From: Caulobacteraceae bacterium
GTDB taxonomy: Bacteria; Pseudomonadota; Alphaproteobacteria; Caulobacterales; Caulobacteraceae
Reading direction: 5' to 3'
NCBI GenBank assembly: GCA_947452665.1
Contig: CANGEH010000102.1
Coordinates: 1-7,437, forward strand
Length of the DNA: 7,437 nucleotides
Shown here: in pieces, positions 5,828-7,437 of the stretch
Layout: each line of letters begins with the position of its first letter
How positions within the stretch are numbered: the stretch's first letter is position 1
Program-made: the position numbers and the translations under genes
Notes under the pieces: generated by a model
The model's database searches: none
Seen by the model: the letters and a program-made list of their open reading frames with translations, nothing else
Told to the model about the DNA's origin: nothing

Positions 5828-6850
5828 GTGGCGTCGCGGGCCTGTATATTTGGCTGTGAAGGCACGGTCCTGTCTGAGGCCGAGCGGCGGTTTTTCCAGT
5901 CGGTCCGGCCCTGGGGCTTTATCCTGTTTGCGCGCAATATCCAGACTGCCGACCAGACCCGGGCCCTGATCTCCGCCCTGCGCGAGAGTGTTGAGGATGA
6001 GCAGGCCTTGGTGTTTGTCGATCAAGAAGGCGGGCGGGTCCAACGCCTAAGGCCGCCCTTGGCCAAGTTAAGGTCTCCTGCCGATCCGTTTGGCGCGCTT
6101 TATGCCAAGGATGCTGAGGCGGGCCTAAAGGCGGTCTGGCTCAATCACCGTCTCTTGGCCCATGAGGTGCTGTCGCTTGGCTTTAATGCCGACTGCGCGC
6201 CCTGCCTGGACCTGCGACACCCGGGCGCACACGACATTATTGGCGATCGCTCATTTGGCGAAGATCCCGCCTTGGTCGCAAGCCTTGGCCAGGCCGCCAT
6301 GGACGGCTTGATCGCCGGTGGGGTGGCACCCGTGATCAAACATATTCCCGGCCATGGCCGCGCCTTTGCCGACAGTCACCTCGAATTGCCCGTGGTCCAT
6401 ACGCCGCGCGCCGAGCTTGAGCGCACCGATTTTGCGCCCTTTGTTGCGCTTGCCCATGCGCCCATGGCCATGACCGCGCATGTGGTGTTCAGCGCGATTG
6501 ACCCCGATGCCTGTGCCACGGTCTCGGCCAAGGTGACGCAAGACATTATTCGCGGTCATATGGGGTTTGACGGCCTGTTGATGAGCGATGACCTTTCCAT
6601 GAAGGCGCTGGGCGGCAGCTTTGCCGAGCGCACCAAGGCCTCGCTGGCGGCTGGGTCTGACCTGGTTTTGCACTGCAATGGCCAGATGGATGAAATGGCT
6701 GAGGTGGCGCAAGCCTCGCCCTGGCTTGATGCCAAGCCTGCCCAAAGGGCTGAGGCGGCCAAGACCTGCATGGCAAAGCCCGCCACTCTTGATGCGGCCG
6801 ACGCGGAAGCCCAGCTTGGAAAATGGGGTCTGGCGGGGCGGTCTGCATGA
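5828..6850 (+). CDS. nagZ: Beta-N-acetylhexosaminidase (muropeptide recycling)
   Basis: This cytosolic GH3 enzyme removes the non-reducing GlcNAc from GlcNAc-anhydroMurNAc peptides during peptidoglycan recycling. In species with AmpR-type control its product also signals beta-lactamase induction. The 340 aa are the normal NagZ length. Visible motifs are PWGFILFARNI (28-38), FVDQEGGRVQR (63-73, Asp65), NADCAPCLDLR (120-130), and IIGDRSFGEDP (137-147). They continue with KHIPGHGRAFADSH (171-184), whose His176 is the general acid/base loop histidine, and MSDDLSMKAL (252-261). By family alignment, Asp254 is the nucleophile. The start is GTG, one base after the SPOR stop; the conserved IFGCEGTVLSEAE begins at residue 7, which fixes it. 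The TGA stop overlaps the scpA ATG. No catalytic residue is missing. Confidence 0.94.
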   Translation: MASRACIFGCEGTVLSEAERRFFQSVRPWGFILFARNIQTADQTRALISALRESVEDEQALVFVDQEGGRVQRLRPPLAKLRSPADPFGALYAKDAEAGLKAVWLNHRLLAHEVLSLGFNADCAPCLDLRHPGAHDIIGDRSFGEDPALVASLGQAAMDGLIAGGVAPVIKHIPGHGRAFADSHLELPVVHTPRAELERTDFAPFVALAHAPMAMTAHVVFSAIDPDACATVSAKVTQDIIRGHMGFDGLLMSDDLSMKALGGSFAERTKASLAAGSDLVLHCNGQMDEMAEVAQASPWLDAKPAQRAEAAKTCMAKPATLDAADAEAQLGKWGLAGRSA

Positions 6851-7437
6851 CCGACACCTTCCAGCCCAGCCTCGACTTTCAGGCCGTCGAAGAGGCGGTC
6901 GAGGACGGCGAGGCCCTGATCATCGATATCGAGGGTTATGAAGGCCCCTTGCATGTGCTGCTGGCCATGGCCCGCACGCAAAAAGTGGATTTGATGAAGC
7001 TGTCGGTCCTGAAACTGGCCGAACAGTATCTAGCCTTTGTCAATCAAGTGCGGCGGGTGCGGTTTTCACTCGCGGCTGATTATCTGGTCATGGCCAGTTG
7101 GCTGGCCTATTTAAAATCGCGGCTCATGCTGCCAAAGCCTGAGCGCAAGCTGGACAATGAACCCCCTGCGGAGGAAATGGCCATGGCCTTGGCCTTCCGT
7201 CTGGCCAAGCTGGACATTATGCGCAAGGCGGTCGAGGCCCTAGCCTTGCGGCCTAGGCTTAAGCGCGATGTGTTTACGCGCGGCGATCCAGAGGCGGTCA
7301 AGATCGTCTCATCCAGCCGCATGACGGGCAATCTCTATGAGCTGGTTCAGGCCTATGTCGATCAAAGACGCAAGGATAATGGTCGGTCTTATCAGCTGCG
7401 CCCGCCCCAAGCCTATCCGCTGGATGATGCGCGCCTA
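6847..7437 (+). CDS. scpA: Segregation and condensation protein A (3' end outside the window)
   Basis: ScpA is the kleisin that bridges the two Smc head domains and, with ScpB, forms the condensin that compacts and helps separate chromosomes. The frame opens with ATG overlapping the nagZ stop (ATGA) and stays open for 197 codons to the window end, so roughly the last quarter is missing. Residues 22-90 carry the family core: IIDIEGYEGPLHVLLAMART, then QKVDLMKLSVLKLAEQYLAF, then AADYLVMASWLAYLKSRLML. It continues with PPAEEMAMALAFRLAKLD (106-123), acidic and Ala-rich, and VFTRGDPEAV (142-151). The N-terminal part binds the Smc neck; the absent C-terminus would hold the winged-helix that binds the other Smc head. 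Overlapping stop and start imply co-transcription and coupled translation with nagZ. ScpB is expected next, beyond the window, by family gene order. Confidence 0.93.
   Translation, partial: MTDTFQPSLDFQAVEEAVEDGEALIIDIEGYEGPLHVLLAMARTQKVDLMKLSVLKLAEQYLAFVNQVRRVRFSLAADYLVMASWLAYLKSRLMLPKPERKLDNEPPAEEMAMALAFRLAKLDIMRKAVEALALRPRLKRDVFTRGDPEAVKIVSSSRMTGNLYELVQAYVDQRRKDNGRSYQLRPPQAYPLDDARL

Noticed and set aside
6251..6745. A 164-codon minus-strand open frame inside nagZ
   Set aside because: It lies entirely opposite conserved NagZ catalytic motifs and its composition is that of an antisense shadow.
1..7437. A previously undescribed defence, mobile or biosynthetic system
   Set aside because: Every gene but one belongs to a known housekeeping family, composition looks even throughout, and no integrase, transposase, toxin pair or array is present.

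Overview
The window is a compact, GC-rich stretch of an ordinary bacterial chromosome. It contains seven protein genes plus a hypothetical one, with almost no non-coding space. Protein signatures and gene order point to an alphaproteobacterium: a two-cysteine SPOR-domain protein followed by nagZ and scpA, and an HD-domain dGTPase-like gene divergent from an A-type Fe-S carrier and an exonuclease III. Caulobacterales or a near relative is my best guess, from remembered gene neighbourhoods. I could not run a search, so the exact lineage is open.

Left part (1-1665, + strand): the 3' portion of ilvD, dihydroxy-acid dehydratase of branched-chain amino acid synthesis. Its reading frame is open to base 1, so the true start lies outside the window. 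Middle part (1678-3584, - strand): three genes in one direction, read right to left as an ErpA/IscA-type Fe-S carrier, an exonuclease III-type AP endonuclease, and an unrecognised one-pass membrane protein. They are separated by 26 and 33 nt and look like an operon. The last gene runs tail-to-tail into ilvD with only 12 nt between the stop codons.

Right part (3726-7437, + strand): a dGTP triphosphohydrolase-like gene diverges from the Fe-S carrier across a 141-nt promoter region. After an 88-nt gap come a SPOR-domain membrane protein, nagZ (1 nt gap) and scpA (ATGA overlap, cut by the window end). The last three are almost certainly co-transcribed. They join cell-envelope work (peptidoglycan binding, muropeptide recycling) to chromosome condensation (the Smc kleisin). 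This cluster is recurrent in alphaproteobacteria.

I see no mobile element, CRISPR array, tRNA, rRNA or novel multi-gene system. The points most worth a second look are: argS is absent from the gap where related genomes usually carry it; five of seven stop codons are TAG, each preceded by C; the uncharacterised membrane protein; and small hairpins in the two compact intergenic or junction regions.
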